Notes under the pieces: generated by a model
Databases searched by the model: none
What the model was told of the DNA's origin: nothing
What the model saw: the letters and a program-made list of their open reading frames with translations, nothing else
Source of the DNA: Gnetum montanum
Taxonomy: Eukaryota > Streptophyta > Gnetopsida > Gnetales > Gnetaceae
NCBI GenBank assembly: GCA_015680685.1
Contig: MNCI01014441.1
Coordinates: 56,131 to 120,130 of the forward strand
Direction of reading: 5' to 3'
DNA length: 64,000 nt
Shown here: positions 47,150-59,430 of the stretch, one piece after another
How positions within the stretch are numbered: position 1 is the first letter of the stretch
Layout of the letters: every line of letters starts with the position of its first letter
Program-made: the position numbers and the translations under genes

Positions 47150-48030
47150 ACAGGTTTTGGTTTGTTGCAGACGTTTTCATTGAAAACTCCCCAATCTGCA
47201 TCTGGGTTATTCACGGAACAGAATATTTTGCTGTGAGTGATTTTCTGGTTTTGTGGGCTGTTGATGAAATTGGTCAGATTTTGGATGTGAGTGTGGCAGA
47301 TGGAGAGCAGCACCTGTGTCATTTGAGGGTGGGTTGTCTGGGGGAAATTTTGGAGTGAATCTTTTATGTTGTTGCTGCATATGGCCATGGTTTGAGCTTG
47401 TGGGGTGGGTTAGTTATTCATGGGTCATAATATTACTCTGGTTTTGCTTGTGGGTTGTTGCTACAAATTTGAGATTGATTGGTGAGATAATGAGATTTTG
47501 GTTGTGGGTAGCGGAGATGCAGTGAGAAGAAACTACTTTGTTGGGTTTGATTATTTTGGGGAATCTGATCTGGCGGTGGCTTTGTTAGTTGCAGAGAGTG
47601 AATGTTATGAACATGGAAGGAGTGTCTGTGCATGGATTTGAGCAGAATGGGAGGAGGCCCATGATCCACAGCCAGGTGATGAAGGTGAAGCAGGAGGATC
47701 AGTATATAGGACAGGAAGTGTGGATGAATCTCGCAGCAGCAGGCTGCTCTGGTTTTGTGAGTTTTTGGGAGCAGGATGCTGTTATAAGGTTTTCATCATC
47801 ATCTTCTGTTCCAAGTATGTTTCTCATGGACAGTCATAGTGCATCATCATCTTTATCTAATTCTACATCTGCAAGGCCTGCATGCAGATCTCCTCTGGGC
47901 AGGAAATCATCCCAGTACAGTAGCTCAGCTGTTTAATAGGCTAGTGCAGTATCATAAGCATTTGTGTGAATGTTATTGGGTCATAAATTTACTGCCAACA
48001 AGCTGTAAGCATGCTCTATCTTTGTAATAT
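47150..48030 (+). CDS. Candidate small host gene or gene fragment, 109 codons (CDS 47607-47936), unrecognised
   Basis: Downstream of the TATA box a 5' UTR with a possible intron (donor CT|GTGAGTG at 47233, acceptor TTGTTAGTTGCAG ending 47594) leads to ATG 47607. The frame MNMEGVSVHGFEQNG stays open to a stop at 47936. The product is basic/Ser-rich in its second half, with VWMNLAAAGCSGFVSFWEQ in the middle and a Ser cluster. No domain, signal peptide or membrane segment was recognised. It differs in composition from the surrounding transposons. It may be an intact small gene, the first exon of a larger truncated gene, or chance. Confidence 0.35.
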
Positions 48031-48539
48031 AGATGGATGAATTTAGACAACTATATATAAAACTGGTTAGGTTTGTACCTGCAGAAGATGATTAGATTAT
48101 GGTGAACAATCCAATGAACCTGCAAGTGAAATGAACATCCCTGCACAGTGGGACCACATGTTTCCATGGTGGTGGGTTCTCGCCGCAAATGTTTATGTAT
48201 TGTCATTGTTTATGCATTTAATTGGCAACGATAAAATGGTACGTTTTGGAATACCTTGAATGTATTCATTCATAAAGTGTATATCTCTAAACGGAAATGT
48301 TTCGCTGTATCTTTTATCTACATGAAAGGAGAAGTATAGGATTTCTTGCTTGTTTAGTCCTATCCCAATCGAACCTTTGCGTTTGATTCAGAACGTAAAA
48401 AGTAAGATATCTCAAGACAGATGAGAGGAATGGAAAATTAATGGAGATATAATTTATAATTTCCATTTGATTTCGATAAGGTTGGGATGATGATGATCTT
48501 TTTTATAAAATAATCTAATTAAATACTTTTGATTCACGT
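48031..48539. other. No gene seen
   Basis: Possible 3' region of the preceding candidate gene up to the truncated LTR of element E. Confidence 0.4.
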
Positions 48540-49268
48540 AAAATTGATAAAATACTTAAATGCTTGAGTTTGCAAGCACAAAAATTTACAAAAATGATAG
48601 TGTACAACAAGAGAAATTGACTCTGGCTCGCTTGGAACTTCTCGATCCGTGGATTGACTACTGCAGGATGCTGATGTGAGTGGTTTTGTGGCTGTTTGAG
48701 GCATTTCTGTTTCACAAAAGCTTTCAGTGTTAGTTTATTTTGTCTTGGTGTGTCCTCAGTGTGTGTTTGGCGTGCTTTTGACTGGGCATGATCAGTACTC
48801 ACGCTGTCAGCATGACCTCAGCGTGACCTCCACGTGACCTAATGAAAATGACACATTTCACACTAATTTTTGATCTTTGAAGCCTGCTCTTTGAGTGCAA
48901 CAATTGCTTGGCTATGATTGACCATGAGAGTGAACTACATGTTGAAAACTGAGCTTGAGTGTGTCTTGATTTGAGCCACTTTTGGTAGCTCACGTTGGAC
49001 TCACGCTGTCAATGTGAGCTCAGCGTGAGTGACAAAATTTTGTGATTTTGGTATGAAGATGACTTGCACCCTTAGATTGAACCATCTTTAACTTGATCTT
49101 GAAGTCGTTGGAGTTGCTCACACTAAGGGCAAGCCGAGCATGAGTAAGCCTGGCTTGACAAGCCTGACGTGAGTTCCATGCCTTAGTCAAACTTTTGTCT
49201 CCTGAAAGCTCAAAAGGCTCTGAGTTGTTCTTGTTTCATAGTGTTAGGCCGAAATTAGTGGCGTTTCA
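48540..49268 (-). repeat. Element E 3' LTR, truncated
   Basis: Minus strand starts TGAAACGCCACTAATTTCGGCC at 49268, homologous to the D LTRs, with the same CACGCTG words, and is cut off near 48540 before the TATA region. Polypurine tract AAAGAGGGACCAA lies just before it (49269-49281). Confidence 0.75.
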
Positions 49269-49283
49269 TTGGTCCCTCTTTAT

Positions 49284-50440
49284 TGATGTCTGGAGGAATC
49301 TACCCAAGAGGCGTCGACAAAGAAGTACAAAACACCACGACCAACCAACTACCAAGCATTATCTGTCAGCCCTTGGCTGGACATCATCGCATCGTGTTCA
49401 AAAGTACATGGGATTGGGGAAATGCAGTTCAAGATGCAAGGGGATTGGTTGTAACCGAGGGAACTCAGGAGTTGATCAAGGGTTATAATTACTGTTGGAA
49501 TTGTGGGAGAAGAATGCTCTCACGTGAACGAGCCATATTTTTGGTCCTTGTCAATAGCTAGTGTTTAGCAGACTTGGAACCAAGACATAGTAGGTGCGTT
49601 CTTTGGAGAAACAGGACTCTTGTAGAGTGCTTACGGGAGCCTGTTGTAAACAGCCAAAGCCACATGATGATGTGCAATATGATCATTTGAGACACGAGTG
49701 TAACTATTTTTCCAAGACAATTACCTTCCCACCTAGGGCTTGTATGAGAAGAGCTAATGGTCTTTGGTTTATGATGTCAACGGGGTCATGAAGACCTTTT
49801 CCATGCATTTTTCTCTTTGAGGGTTTTTTTTTGTTTTTTATTCTTTTTGTTCTTTTTTTTCTTTTTTTTTTGTTCTTTTTGAGAGAGCTTGCTTTCAATG
49901 CTATACTCATGCTCATGCGCTCGCATTTGTATCATGTACCATGTGCTGTGTTTTGCATTGCAACTGCTTAGAGAATCATAGGGTGCAACAGTGTATCAAG
50001 AGCTTTGGGATGAGTAGAATGTATCAAGGGGGTGTAATTGAATAGGATAAGGGGAACATGATGGGGAATAGGGAATGTATCAGGAGTCAAGAATGTACTT
50101 AGGAATAGATTGATTAACCTAGTTGCGTGCATTAGAAAGAATGTGATACCTTGTCATCATGATGAAGTGCATCTGTGCACGAATGCCTTAGGTGTGTCAT
50201 CCTGCAAGCACAACTCCAAGAAGACAAGAAAACCACAAAAGATTCAGTTAACTAAGCACTTTAAACTTGAATATAGCCAAGGAGATGGAGCCACCATGTG
50301 CAATTTCAAAGTAGACAGAATCATAAACAACATCAGCTTCATCAAGGTCCATGAGACAAATTATGTAGCAAGTCTTTGTGGAGCACGTATAGCCAATTAC
50401 AGCAACATATCTTTTCAAGTATTGCTTGGTCGTCAATGAT
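49284..50440 (-). other. E 3' untranslated region
   Basis: Homologous in inverted orientation to D 59430-60557. A conserved short frame (LKRYVAVIGYTCSTKTCY on the minus strand; MKRYVATIGCMCSTKTCY in D at 59453) exists in both but is short and shows no coding hallmark. Confidence 0.5.
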
Positions 50441-50785
50441 GTCACTAGTTTATAGTCTTAGCGGACTGTTGTGGGTTAGTTTCATGTCATGACCCTTTGG
50501 ACGGCGTCAGTTTAGCATCGTAGCGGACGGTGCAGTGCTAGTTTATAGTCGTAGTGGATTGTGAAGAGGCAAACCAGTTTATAGTCTTAGTGGACTATGC
50601 ATGCTAGTTTTATGTCATGGCAGACAAATGTGATAGTTTAGTGTTATACTGGATGGAGCTCTGTGGTGTCAGTTTATTGTCATGACTCCAAGACACTTTA
50701 TGGTGCCAGTTTCAAGTCATAGCCCCAGGACTATTCTATGGTATTAGTTTTAGGTTGTGATGCCAGGACCATTACATACCTTAGG
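50441..50785. repeat. 3' tandem repeats of E
   Basis: Units like TGCCAGTTTATAGTCGTAGCGGAC (minus: TATAAACTGGCA) repeat about ten times, diverged; D has the matching array at 59150-59430. Confidence 0.7.
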
Positions 50786-50789
50786 TTCA

Positions 50790-51345
50790 TTAGACATAGT
50801 ACCGTTTTAGGTACATGTGATTTGTGGGATTAGCGAACTCATTCCCGTCCATGTTAGCAAGTTTGAATGCTTCATTATTGTATGCCTTGGTGACTAAGTA
50901 AGGCCCTTTCCAATTAGCTGAGAATTTATCTAGATGTTCACGGATGGCCTTAAGGACTAGGTCTCCTTCCTTAATTAGGCACTTATGTAGATTGTGTTTG
51001 TGTCGTTGCTGTTGTTGTTTCTAGTACCACTCGATTTGATCAAGCGTTCGCACACATTCTTCTTCCACCGAGTTAAGGTTAGCAATGTGCAATTCATTGC
51101 TTTGACTTTCATCGAGGAGGCCTGAGAGAGCTATCCGCAACGAGGGAACTTGTAACTCCAAAGGTAAAATAGCTTCAAATCCGTATACAAGACTATATGG
51201 ATTTTTACTTGTAGGTGTTCGATGTGTCGTTTTGTATGCCCACAATACGTAGACTAATTGTTCGTGTCATTGCCTCTTACTCTGATTTAGCATCTTCTTG
51301 AGCACCATGATGACAGTTTTGTTTGTAGCTATGTCTTGCATAATA
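50790..51345 (-). pseudogene. E integrase, C-terminal part
   Basis: Minus strand: [53 protein letters not shown], one TAG stop after DQIEWY, then GDLVLKAIREHLDKFSANWK, GPYLVTKAYNNEAFKLANMD and YLKRYYV stop at 50790. Only one stop in about 180 codons, so this is a fairly well kept end. The catalytic core is missing because of the deletion at about 51350. Confidence 0.8.
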
Positions 51346-51522
51346 TTTTGCGGCGCTTGGAGGCTAGTCTAAGGCCCTCTTTGCCTATGAGTGTTTTATT
51401 ATGGTGCTTACTTTTGTGTGGTTTTATTGATTTTAGTGTTAGTGTTACTATTTTTCCAGGTTTTGCATTCATGAGTTGTTTTGTTATGCTTACTTGTTTG
51501 TTTGTTTTTCATTCTGTTGTAG

Positions 51523-51615
51523 GGACAAAGTAATGATGAGGCTGGCCCCAATGGAGCAAGAGCAGATGATGTGGAGGATTTTGGGGGCCACCCCTCTCCT
51601 AGTACTTATGTGTGA
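51523..51615 (+). pseudogene. Last exon of the antisense gene in element E
   Basis: Plus strand, opposite to E's gag-pol. Acceptor TTCTGTTGTAG is followed in phase 0 by 31 codons beginning GQSNDEAGPNGARADD and ending STYV and TGA. The T antisense gene also ends with a phase-0 last exon that is Asn/Asp/Glu-rich, and the position (between protease repeats and pol) is the same. Rest of the gene is deleted. Confidence 0.45.
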
Positions 51616-51999
51616 ACTAACTGTTAGTCCAGCTTTAGCTACCAAATGTTTTGGGATTTTTGATGCCTGATGGAAATGTATGAGGACAGATGTGATGATA
51701 TGGATTTAATCGTGGCATAGTGTGTTGGTATTCTATTGCCATGTTGACATTCAATATTATATATATATATTCTTATATGTTTATATTTTTTCCTTTTTTG
51801 TTGTTTTTCCTATTTTCTCAGGTATATTGTGAACATATGCGTGTAGCTGAATGTAAAATGAGATTCCAAAATGTAGAAAAAAACGTAAGGCAAATATTTG
51901 TAAAAGGAAAAGTAACGAGAATGCATGAATTGAAATTGCAACTTGTGACATGTAAATGAAAATTTGACATAATGTAATGAGAGTTTGTAAATTTGTAAC

Positions 52000-52260
52000 A
52001 TATTGAGCTCTAGTTTAAGGCCATTTTGGGTCGTGCACATCAGTTTAGAGTCATGGTGGACCGTTGCATTTGTGTTGAAAAAAAAGAAAGAGGGATTACT
52101 AGTTTTAGGCCATCGTGGGCCGAAAGCGATAATAGTTTTGGGAAATTTAAAAGGAATCGGCCATTTCTGACTGTGGCTAGTTTAACGTCATTGTGAACAT
52201 TTGCTGGCAGTTTAACGTTGTATCGGACAGTTGGTAGTTTAACGTCATTCCAGATGTGTG
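52000..52260. repeat. TTAAACTxGCA repeats next to E protease
   Basis: Units such as GCTAGTTTAACGTCATTGTGAACA recur five to six times; counterpart of the T2 array 22815-23138. Confidence 0.65.
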
Positions 52261-53487
52261 GTCGTTTGCTCTAGTTATTGAGTTGTTTTTTATTCTTTGT
52301 AGTTTGATTTGAGGGGTAGGACATGTAGGTATGATCTTATACTCCCCTTCCCCTTCACTGGAGATGTTAAAAGGTAGCTTCGACCAAGAGACGTCAGCGA
52401 GAATGGCTCCTATGTCTATGTCATCCAATGCTTCCTCAGTTTTAGTAGGATCATGAGTTAATGGTTGGTTCATGTCTTGAAGTGTGCTCATGGTTTCTTG
52501 TTTAGGCTCAGAGAACTCAACCTCTGACCCTTGATCCATTCCTGAGTGCGAGGGAGTGAGTGATGTTGTCGTGTCCCCATGTATGATGATTTCACCGCCC
52601 TCATAAGGTAGGTGGATTTCTTGATGGATTGGTGAGGATACGGCTCTAAGCTAAGCTAACCAAGGTCGTCCTAGAATCAGATTAAACCCCGACATTTCAT
52701 CAACCACTATGAATTCAGCCAATGTGGGGANGCCCCGACATTTCATCAACCACTATGAATTCAGCCAATGTGGGGAACTGGTCCCTTGCTACAAAATCCA
52801 AGGTAAGCACGCCTTTTACCACGACACGGGAACCACTAAAGGATTTTAAAAAGGAAGTCGTTGTGCATCGTATTTGCTCTATAAGATCCAGTTTTTCGAT
52901 GATAGGAAAGGGTATTACGTTTGTTGCTACACCATCATTGACATGCACCTTACGTATCTTGAAGTGGTTGACTTGTATTGTTATGAACATAGGGGCTGTA
53001 GTGACCTCTCCAGTTTTCTCATCTCACTTAATATCATTGGCACAAAATTCTAGGGATGTGGGCCTTGATTCTTGAGGTTTTTGGGATAGTATTGCATAGA
53101 TGGATGGCTCATCTATGGGAAGGTCCTCACTAATAGGAATTGAAGTCAACATACACATGAGAGCTTCCCTATATACTAGTGAGGTCATTACTAGATCGTA
53201 CAGGCTTAAGAAGGTGTTCTTTTGTTTCAAGGCCTATGTTACTTGGATTAATGCACTCGCTAGATCCTTACGACTTGGGATGCTCTTGTTTGTGGAGACT
53301 TGGTCCATTTGACCCAGCATTCGTATCTCTTGTGGAGGGATTCTGGTGTTAGTAACTGGGGATGTTGAGTTTGGGATATTGAGAGTGCCGATACCTTTGT
53401 CTCAATGACTTGTGCTAGGCTCAATGGTGGACAGAACCATAGGAACAACATTTAGTAATATGGGCTTCGGTGGTCCCAATTCGTGCT
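52180..53487 (-). pseudogene. E protease region
   Basis: Minus strand: LYDLVMTSLVYREALMCML, EFCANDIK, then protease core VHVNDGVATNVIPFPIIEKL, DFVARDQFPTL and VVDEMSG, interrupted by the assembly N at 52731, then the ILGRPWLA motif, and a 120-codon C-terminal frame (52177-52539) with EEALDDIDIGAILADVSW. VNDGVA replaces the DDGAA of T. Few stops: one of the better kept proteases here. Left boundary is the D insertion. Confidence 0.75.
52687..52776. other. Assembly-type duplication around N at 52731
   Basis: The 44 bases before the N (52687-52730) are repeated exactly after it (52733-52776). This looks like an unmerged overlap, not biology. Confidence 0.8.
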
Positions 53488-55127
53488 TGAAACACCACTA
53501 ATTTTTGCCTAACACTTTGAAACGAGAACAAATCAGAGCTTCTTGAGCTTTCGGGAAGCAAAAACTTGCTTAAGCTTGGGCACTCATGATGGCTTATCTT
53601 GGGCACTCATGCTGGCATGCCCTGGGCACTCATGCTGGCTTGCCCTGGCAACTCATGCTGGCTTGTCCTGGGCACTCACGCTGGCTTGTCCTTGGCAACT
53701 CACGCTGGAAATTGTGTAAATTCTCTCACTCATGCTGCACTCACGTTGGCAGCGTGAGTCCAGCGTGACCAACTCTGATAGCCCCAAAACTGAGTTGAAA
53801 TGATCTGATTTCCAACATCCAACTCATCCTCAGGGTTCATGGTTGAGAACCTCAAGTTCTAGCCTCCAGACTTCCAGATTTTAGTCCAAAATTGCAAGTT
53901 TTAGTAGCTCATGCTGTGGTCATGCTGCACTCAGATTGGTAGTGTGAGTCCAGCATGAGTTACCCAAAATGGTCTAAAACAAGGAACATCAAGCTCAATG
54001 TTTGACTTGCAAATCACTCTCAAGGTCAACCACAGTCGGACAATAGCTATACTCAAGAAATAGGCTTCAAAGTTCAAAATTTGGTGCCAAATGTGTCATT
54101 TTAGCTCACTCACGTTGAGGTCATGTTGGCAATGTGAGTGCAGTGTGAGCATGCTGAGGACATGCTAAGACAAAATCAACTCACATTGGAAGTCTTGGTC
54201 AAGCAAAGACGTCTCAAACAGCCACAAAGCCACTCAGATCAACATCCTGCAATAGTCAATTCAGAGATCGAGAAGATTTAAGCGAGCCAGAGTCAAATTC
54301 TCTTGTTGTGCATTATCATTTTTCATTGTAAAATTTTCATCACTTGTGAGGTTTTCAAGCTCTTATGCTTTGAATTGTATGTGCTTCCATGAGCGTAAGC
54401 TAGCTTAAGTAAGCCAACAGATGATGTAAAATACAATGCACCTGGTTAAAAATGTAGCTTGCCCACACACGTCCAACTTACACACAGCTGTCCATCGAAC
54501 ACGTGTCACTTGATCCGTTTTCCTCTCAATTTTCAGCCATTGATTCCATCCATGAGTTCCACACCCGAGCCCAACCAAACCCTATAAATACCCTATTAAT
54601 TCACATAAACAGAGTTGGAAATTTTGAAGGTTGACAACTTAGGAAACTTAGACTAGCAATCCTTGGGTGCTCAGGCACACTTGACTCCTAGCATCCAAGC
54701 ACTTCTAAAACACATCACCCTAGGGCTTGGTGCTTGACCTGCCATCCACAGGTGCAGCTACGCTTTGACCGGTGCACATCCTTTCTAAGTAATAAAATAT
54801 AGTTCATTTTGCTAGCCATTATATTGTTTACTCTGTTTTACATTCAGTTTACGTTTTATTTGCAATACTGTTCTGTGTATAATTTGTTTGCATTTTATAC
54901 ATCACTGTTTACATTTCAAACATCAATTACGATAACCCTAGCACAAGGCATAGTTTATGCTAGGGGAGGTCCTTGGTTGATTTGCATGTAGACCATCCAT
55001 GGCACTCTACCTTCGTTTCCTTTTCTAGCTTGCCCTCAGGTGAAGGAAAGGTCAGATGTGTCTGCCCAACAATTTTTCGGTGTTTGTTTTCCCTTCCAAC
55101 CTTACACTGATGATTTAGGTTAGTACA
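53488..55127 (+). repeat. D LTR (left)
   Basis: 1640 bp, TATA box at 54583. U3 carries many CTCACGCTGG/CAGCGTGAG words, e.g. 53587-53780 and 53900-54170. Preceded by GTGCT and no polypurine tract, as for a 5' LTR. Confidence 0.85.
54583..54590 (+). promoter_or_regulatory. TATA box of left D LTR
   Basis: TATAAATA followed by CCCT; equivalent at 61655-61662 in the right LTR. Confidence 0.65.
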
Positions 55128-55131
55128 GTAA

Positions 55132-55148
55132 ATTGGCACTAGAAGGAG
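55132..55148 (+). promoter_or_regulatory. Primer-binding site of D
   Basis: TTGGCACTAGAAGGAGG five bases after the LTR; the same site follows the right LTR at about 62251. Confidence 0.6.
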
Positions 55149-55369
55149 GGTGACTTGTTAAATGCTGCACATATCAAGTGCTGAAATTGAGCTCAGCTTT
55201 TCAAGCTACCTTACACACACATAGCTTGACTTACTCACGTTGAGTCCAATCACTCACATTGAGCTTACTCATGCTGAGGTCACTCACACTGTGCCAGTTA
55301 CTCACATTGTGCCAATTACTAATGTTGTCAGCTTGCTCATGCTGACAAGTCCAGTTTGCTTACGCTACT

Positions 55370-57230
55370 ATGGAATCTTCCTACATTCTCACACCAGAAA
55401 AATATAACTTCATCTGTGTGAAAATCCAAGCCAACTTGCCTATCGATCGCATGGAAAGAGAGGCAAAGAGAAACTATGAGCTCATCTAGAAGAGGGGTTA
55501 TGAGTTCACTCTATCAACATTTGACATAATCCCCCTTTCTGAGCCCCATCATCGACTCATATCTCAGCTTCTCATGGCAAGGAGTCAAGCCTTACAGCCA
55601 CCTCTGATAGAGCCTTAGAATGGAAATGAGGAAGATGACTTTGCCATCCAATCTGAGCATGGGGATTCGTACCATACTATCAGTCCTCACGCCTATACAA
55701 ACCCATTATTCCAACCTTTCTTGGAAGGAACCATGCTTCCTCCTTCATCCACATACACGCAAGGACCAGCTTCTCAACAAGAAGTACCAGCTTCCATGTC
55801 CACCCATTACATACCACAAGTACAAACCCATGGGGCACCTCTGACTACTTCAGCACAACACGTTTAGGGTGTCACCTCACAACCTATGGCTGGGCAGCGG
55901 GTTTCACCAGCTATCCAGTAACACCAACCTACTCTCTATAATGTACCACACCCTCTAATCCCATCTCTAAATGTTGCTTTGCCACAAAAATCGACAATCC
56001 AATAGTATCCCTTACCGCAAACAATGCAACAATCGAATTACTACCAATCACAATCCATTCAACCTACTGGTTTGCCTACCATCCAAGAGTGGGTAGACAC
56101 AAAGAAAATGATGCACTTGTTAACTGAAGAGGTAAAGCACCTTAAAACTGCAAACACTAAGGAACTCAAGGTGCTAGACTTCTATCAAGATGATCCAATC
56201 TGCTCTTCAGTCCCACCATTAACCTTGCCAAAGGAAATCCCATTACCTCAACTAACAAAGTATAATGGAGGGGGAGATCCAAATGCCCATCTAGTAACAT
56301 TTCAACTAGAATATCTACTACTTCAGGCCTGGCCTCATGCAATTCTGCGAGTTTTTGCTATGTCCTTAATGGGAAAAGCCTCAGATTGGTACCAAGCCTT
56401 ACCCCGTAACTCCATATCCTCTATGGAGGATTTGTTACATCAGTTCGTTACCCGTTTCAAATATAATCTAAAACCTGAAGCCACACTAGATAGCTTGATT
56501 CAGATTAAATAGGCGCCACTAGAGCTGATACACAAATTCATCCAAAGGTGGAGCACAACCCTGAATGAACTCCACGAGCCCATACCTGAGACACACTTGC
56601 TCACCATCCTTAAGGCAGCCATGAATGACTTTGTTAAATCAAAACTCTATTATCTAAGTGCCCGTGCTTTGAGTCAAGCATTTGCAAAAATTAAGAACAT
56701 AGAAGAGGCAGCGCAATCAAGCAATGACCCAGCTTATGTGGCATATAGAAACCAACATGCTTGCAAGAAAAGCGCAACAGTGGTGAAAGTGGTTGCAAGC
56801 ACAAAAGTAACCAACTGGGGCCCAAAAACTAAGCAACTCAAAGCCCTAGCTGACAAAATCGCCAACTTTGGTGCCAACTCACCTACATTGGTAGGGGCCA
56901 CCCCAAGGTCCAACTTTCAGTGCAAGGACCACTCAAAGTATACACCACTACCGATGCAACCCTCTCAACTATTGGAGCAACTCTTGAAAGTTGGACAAAT
57001 CCAACACAAACACGTATAAGTGATTATTGCCAAAAACATGATAGGTACTGTGAACTACTAAAGAACCCCACATTAGTAGCACCAAATGAGCCCTTGGTCC
57101 CACAACATTTTAAATTGAACCAATATTGTCATTACCATTAATTGGTTGGTCATAGTATAGAAAATTGTCATGCTTTGCAAGATGACCTGCAGAGAATGAT
57201 AGAACAAGGCCAATTGGTGATTAACATGGC
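55370..57230 (+). pseudogene. D gag
   Basis: ATG at 55370 (MESSYILTPEKYNF), matrix-like part ending LISQLLMARSQALQPP, Pro/Gln-rich spacer, then an open 162-codon core (56024-56512): LLTEEVKHLKTAN, VLDFYQDDP, LTKYNGGGDPNAHLVTF, MSLMGKASDWYQALPRNS, FVTRFKYNLKPEATLD, and another open piece to 57019 with KSKLYYLSARALSQAF. C-terminal YCHYH...GHSIENCHALQDDL resembles the T gag end. Only a few stops and one small frameshift near 57015: the best preserved gag in the window. The minus-strand gag at 62809-64000 is very similar. Confidence 0.8.
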
Positions 57231-58780
57231 AAGTCAATCCAACATAGACAATGCCTCCTATGTCATAAACTCAATTAGCATAGGTGGCAAGCCCAAACCT
57301 ATGCAACAACCTTTCATGATCCATGTGCCTCCTAACAAGGCAAAGGTCCCAGTAGCCTCCACAAGCAAGGGGCCTCCCTTTGTTTTCAAAGTGCCCCCTC
57401 AAACACCCAAAACGGTCAAGGTTCCATAGCAATCATCCGCTAAGACGTTAAACTGGCATGACACAGTAACAACAACTGCTAAGCAACCTTTCATCATGAA
57501 GGTGCCACAACGAGTTAGTCACAAAACAACCCCTACAACTACTCCTAAGCCACCCTTTATCATAAGAGTGCCACAACGTGGTGGCCCCTCACCTACTCGA
57601 AGCCCAACAGTGGTCAACATCTTGATCCCTCCTCCTTCAAGGGTTGACCCCACTAGCAACCTAGGTAGGCCCACCAAATGGCAACACAAGAGGACAAATG
57701 AGCACCTTGCAACCCCCATGGTTGAAGCAACCAGCAAACAACTGAACATTGGGGCCCCCACCCTCAAGTAAGCCAAGAAAACCAATTCCAGGTCCCCTAT
57801 GCGAGAGATCCATCTCTCAAGCGACATGGAGGAAGTCATGGCTAACACAAGGGCTAATGACAAGAACTTCATAGCTACACTAACCTAGGTAAAACAAATG
57901 CTCAAGTAAAAGAACACAATGTTGAGCTTGTATGACCTGGTCATGACCTCATATGCTCACTGCCAAGCATTGGCCCAGGTCTTGGCCTCCATTACTGTTA
58001 TGGAGGACATCCCTGCAAATGAGACATCCATCCATGCAACAATGTTGCCCCCTACACCACAAGAATTGGTTTCAACGACCTTAGCCTTTTGCGATGATGC
58101 AGTCAAAGTCAACCCCAAAAGAGGGGAGGTCACTACAGTTCCATTATCCATTAGCATTCGTGTTGGACAGTGTACCATCCGTAGGGTACATGTTGATGAT
58201 GGTGCAGCAACAAACATAGTCCTATACTCTATCATCGAAAAACTAGGCATGGTAGATGAAATCAGGCCAACCGAAACCACTTGTCTAAAATACTTCAACA
58301 GATCACATGTCACAGTCAGGGGTACAATCAAATTAACCTTCATGGTGGGAGATCAATTCCCCACTAGTGTAGATATCACTGTCATAGAGGAGATGCTAGG
58401 TTTCAACATGATTCTAGGTAGCCCAACTAAGGGCCATCTCCTCTCCCATCCACCAAGAAATCCACCTTCCATACAAAGGTGGTCAAGTTATCATCCATGG
58501 TGATAACGTTTCCTCTTCGACTATCCACGACATAGACATGATGCAAGTTTTGGAAGAAGAGTTTCTTAGTGGTGCACCTACGGTAACCAACACAACACCT
58601 GTGGCTAACACACTCAAACGAGTGGTTGAAGCCAATAACTTCCTAGAGGATCCTATGCCTTGCACACTCCCTAATCCACGCCCGATTCAAAAACAACTAC
58701 ATGACCAAGACTTTCCCTTGGCCAAAAATGTGCTAGATGCTTGCCTACCCTTTGCTTCCACTTGCCATGCATTTTGACAT
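57231..58780 (+). pseudogene. D gag-pro linker and protease
   Basis: Linker with repeated PFMIHVP, PFVFKVP, PFIMKVP and PFIIRVP units, LYDLVMTSYAHCQALAQVL, then protease core RRVHVDDGAATNIVLYSI, MVDEIRPTETTCLKYF, FMVGDQFPTSVDITVIEEML and GFNMILGSP (family ILGRPW; a small frameshift follows). Open for 194 codons (57919-58503). A further open piece to 58777 follows the protease. VDDGAA is intact. Confidence 0.8.
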
Positions 58781-58925
58781 TCATTTACATCGCAGTAGCC
58801 TATGCATTTACATTTTTCCCACTCACTTAGATCACGCATTTTTCTTTGTTTACACATTTTTCAACTTAGTTTACACATTGCATTTGAAAAAAACAAACAT
58901 AAAAAAAGAGATCATAACACTACAA

Positions 58926-58990
58926 AAACACATGGCCCGAAAAGGCCTTAAAATAGCCTATGGCTCGGAACGGCCTAAAACTATCACTTT
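58926..58990. repeat. Remnant of the post-protease TAAAACTA repeats in D
   Basis: Two units: CATGGCCCGAAAAGGCCTTA and a following CTCGGAACGGCCTAAAACTA. Same position as the T2 array. Confidence 0.6.
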
Positions 58991-59149
58991 TTGCATTGCT
59001 TTTTATTTCATTCATACATTTCAACTCTATGTATGATAGGTGTTGATTGATGTTGTTTTCTTCCTAGTTGGTTTTTGGAGGATCTCACAGGCACATAGCA
59101 TGACCATGCATGCAACATCACACTTTACACAAGCAAGGTAAGCACTAGT

Positions 59150-59430
59150 CCACTATGACTATAAATTGGCACAGATAGTCTTGGAGTCATGACAGTAAAC
59201 TAACATCACAGAGTTCCATTTGGTATGACATTAAACTACCACATCTGTCTGCCATGACGTAAAACTAGCATCCAGAGTCCACTAAGACTATAAACTGGTT
59301 TGCCTCTTCACAGCCGCTACGACTATAAACTAGTAATGCACCGTCCACTATGATGCTAAACTGGCACTGTCCAAAAGGTTATGACGTGAAACTAATCCAC
59401 AATAGTCTACTAAGACTATAAACTGGCAAC
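59150..59430. repeat. 3' tandem repeats of D
   Basis: Units such as CCGCTACGACTATAAACTAG; homologous to 50441-50785. Everything between 59100 and here (antisense gene and pol) is missing. Confidence 0.7.

Larger units (their letters stand above)
48540..53487 (-). mobile_element. Element E: Tat-lineage gypsy remnant, minus strand
   Basis: In element order (high to low coordinate): protease region, TTAAAC repeats, last exon of the antisense gene (on the plus strand), a deletion removing RT, RNase H and half of integrase, integrase C-terminus, 3' repeats, polypurine tract and a truncated 3' LTR. Its gag is probably the minus-strand piece at 62809-64000, with array D between. Sequence is closest to D but clearly related to T. 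Confidence 0.7.

Noticed and set aside
57519-57872. 117-codon minus-strand ORF inside D
   Set aside because: Shadow of the Pro-rich gag-pro linker on the other strand; unlike the antisense gene of T it has no splice sites or conserved counterpart.
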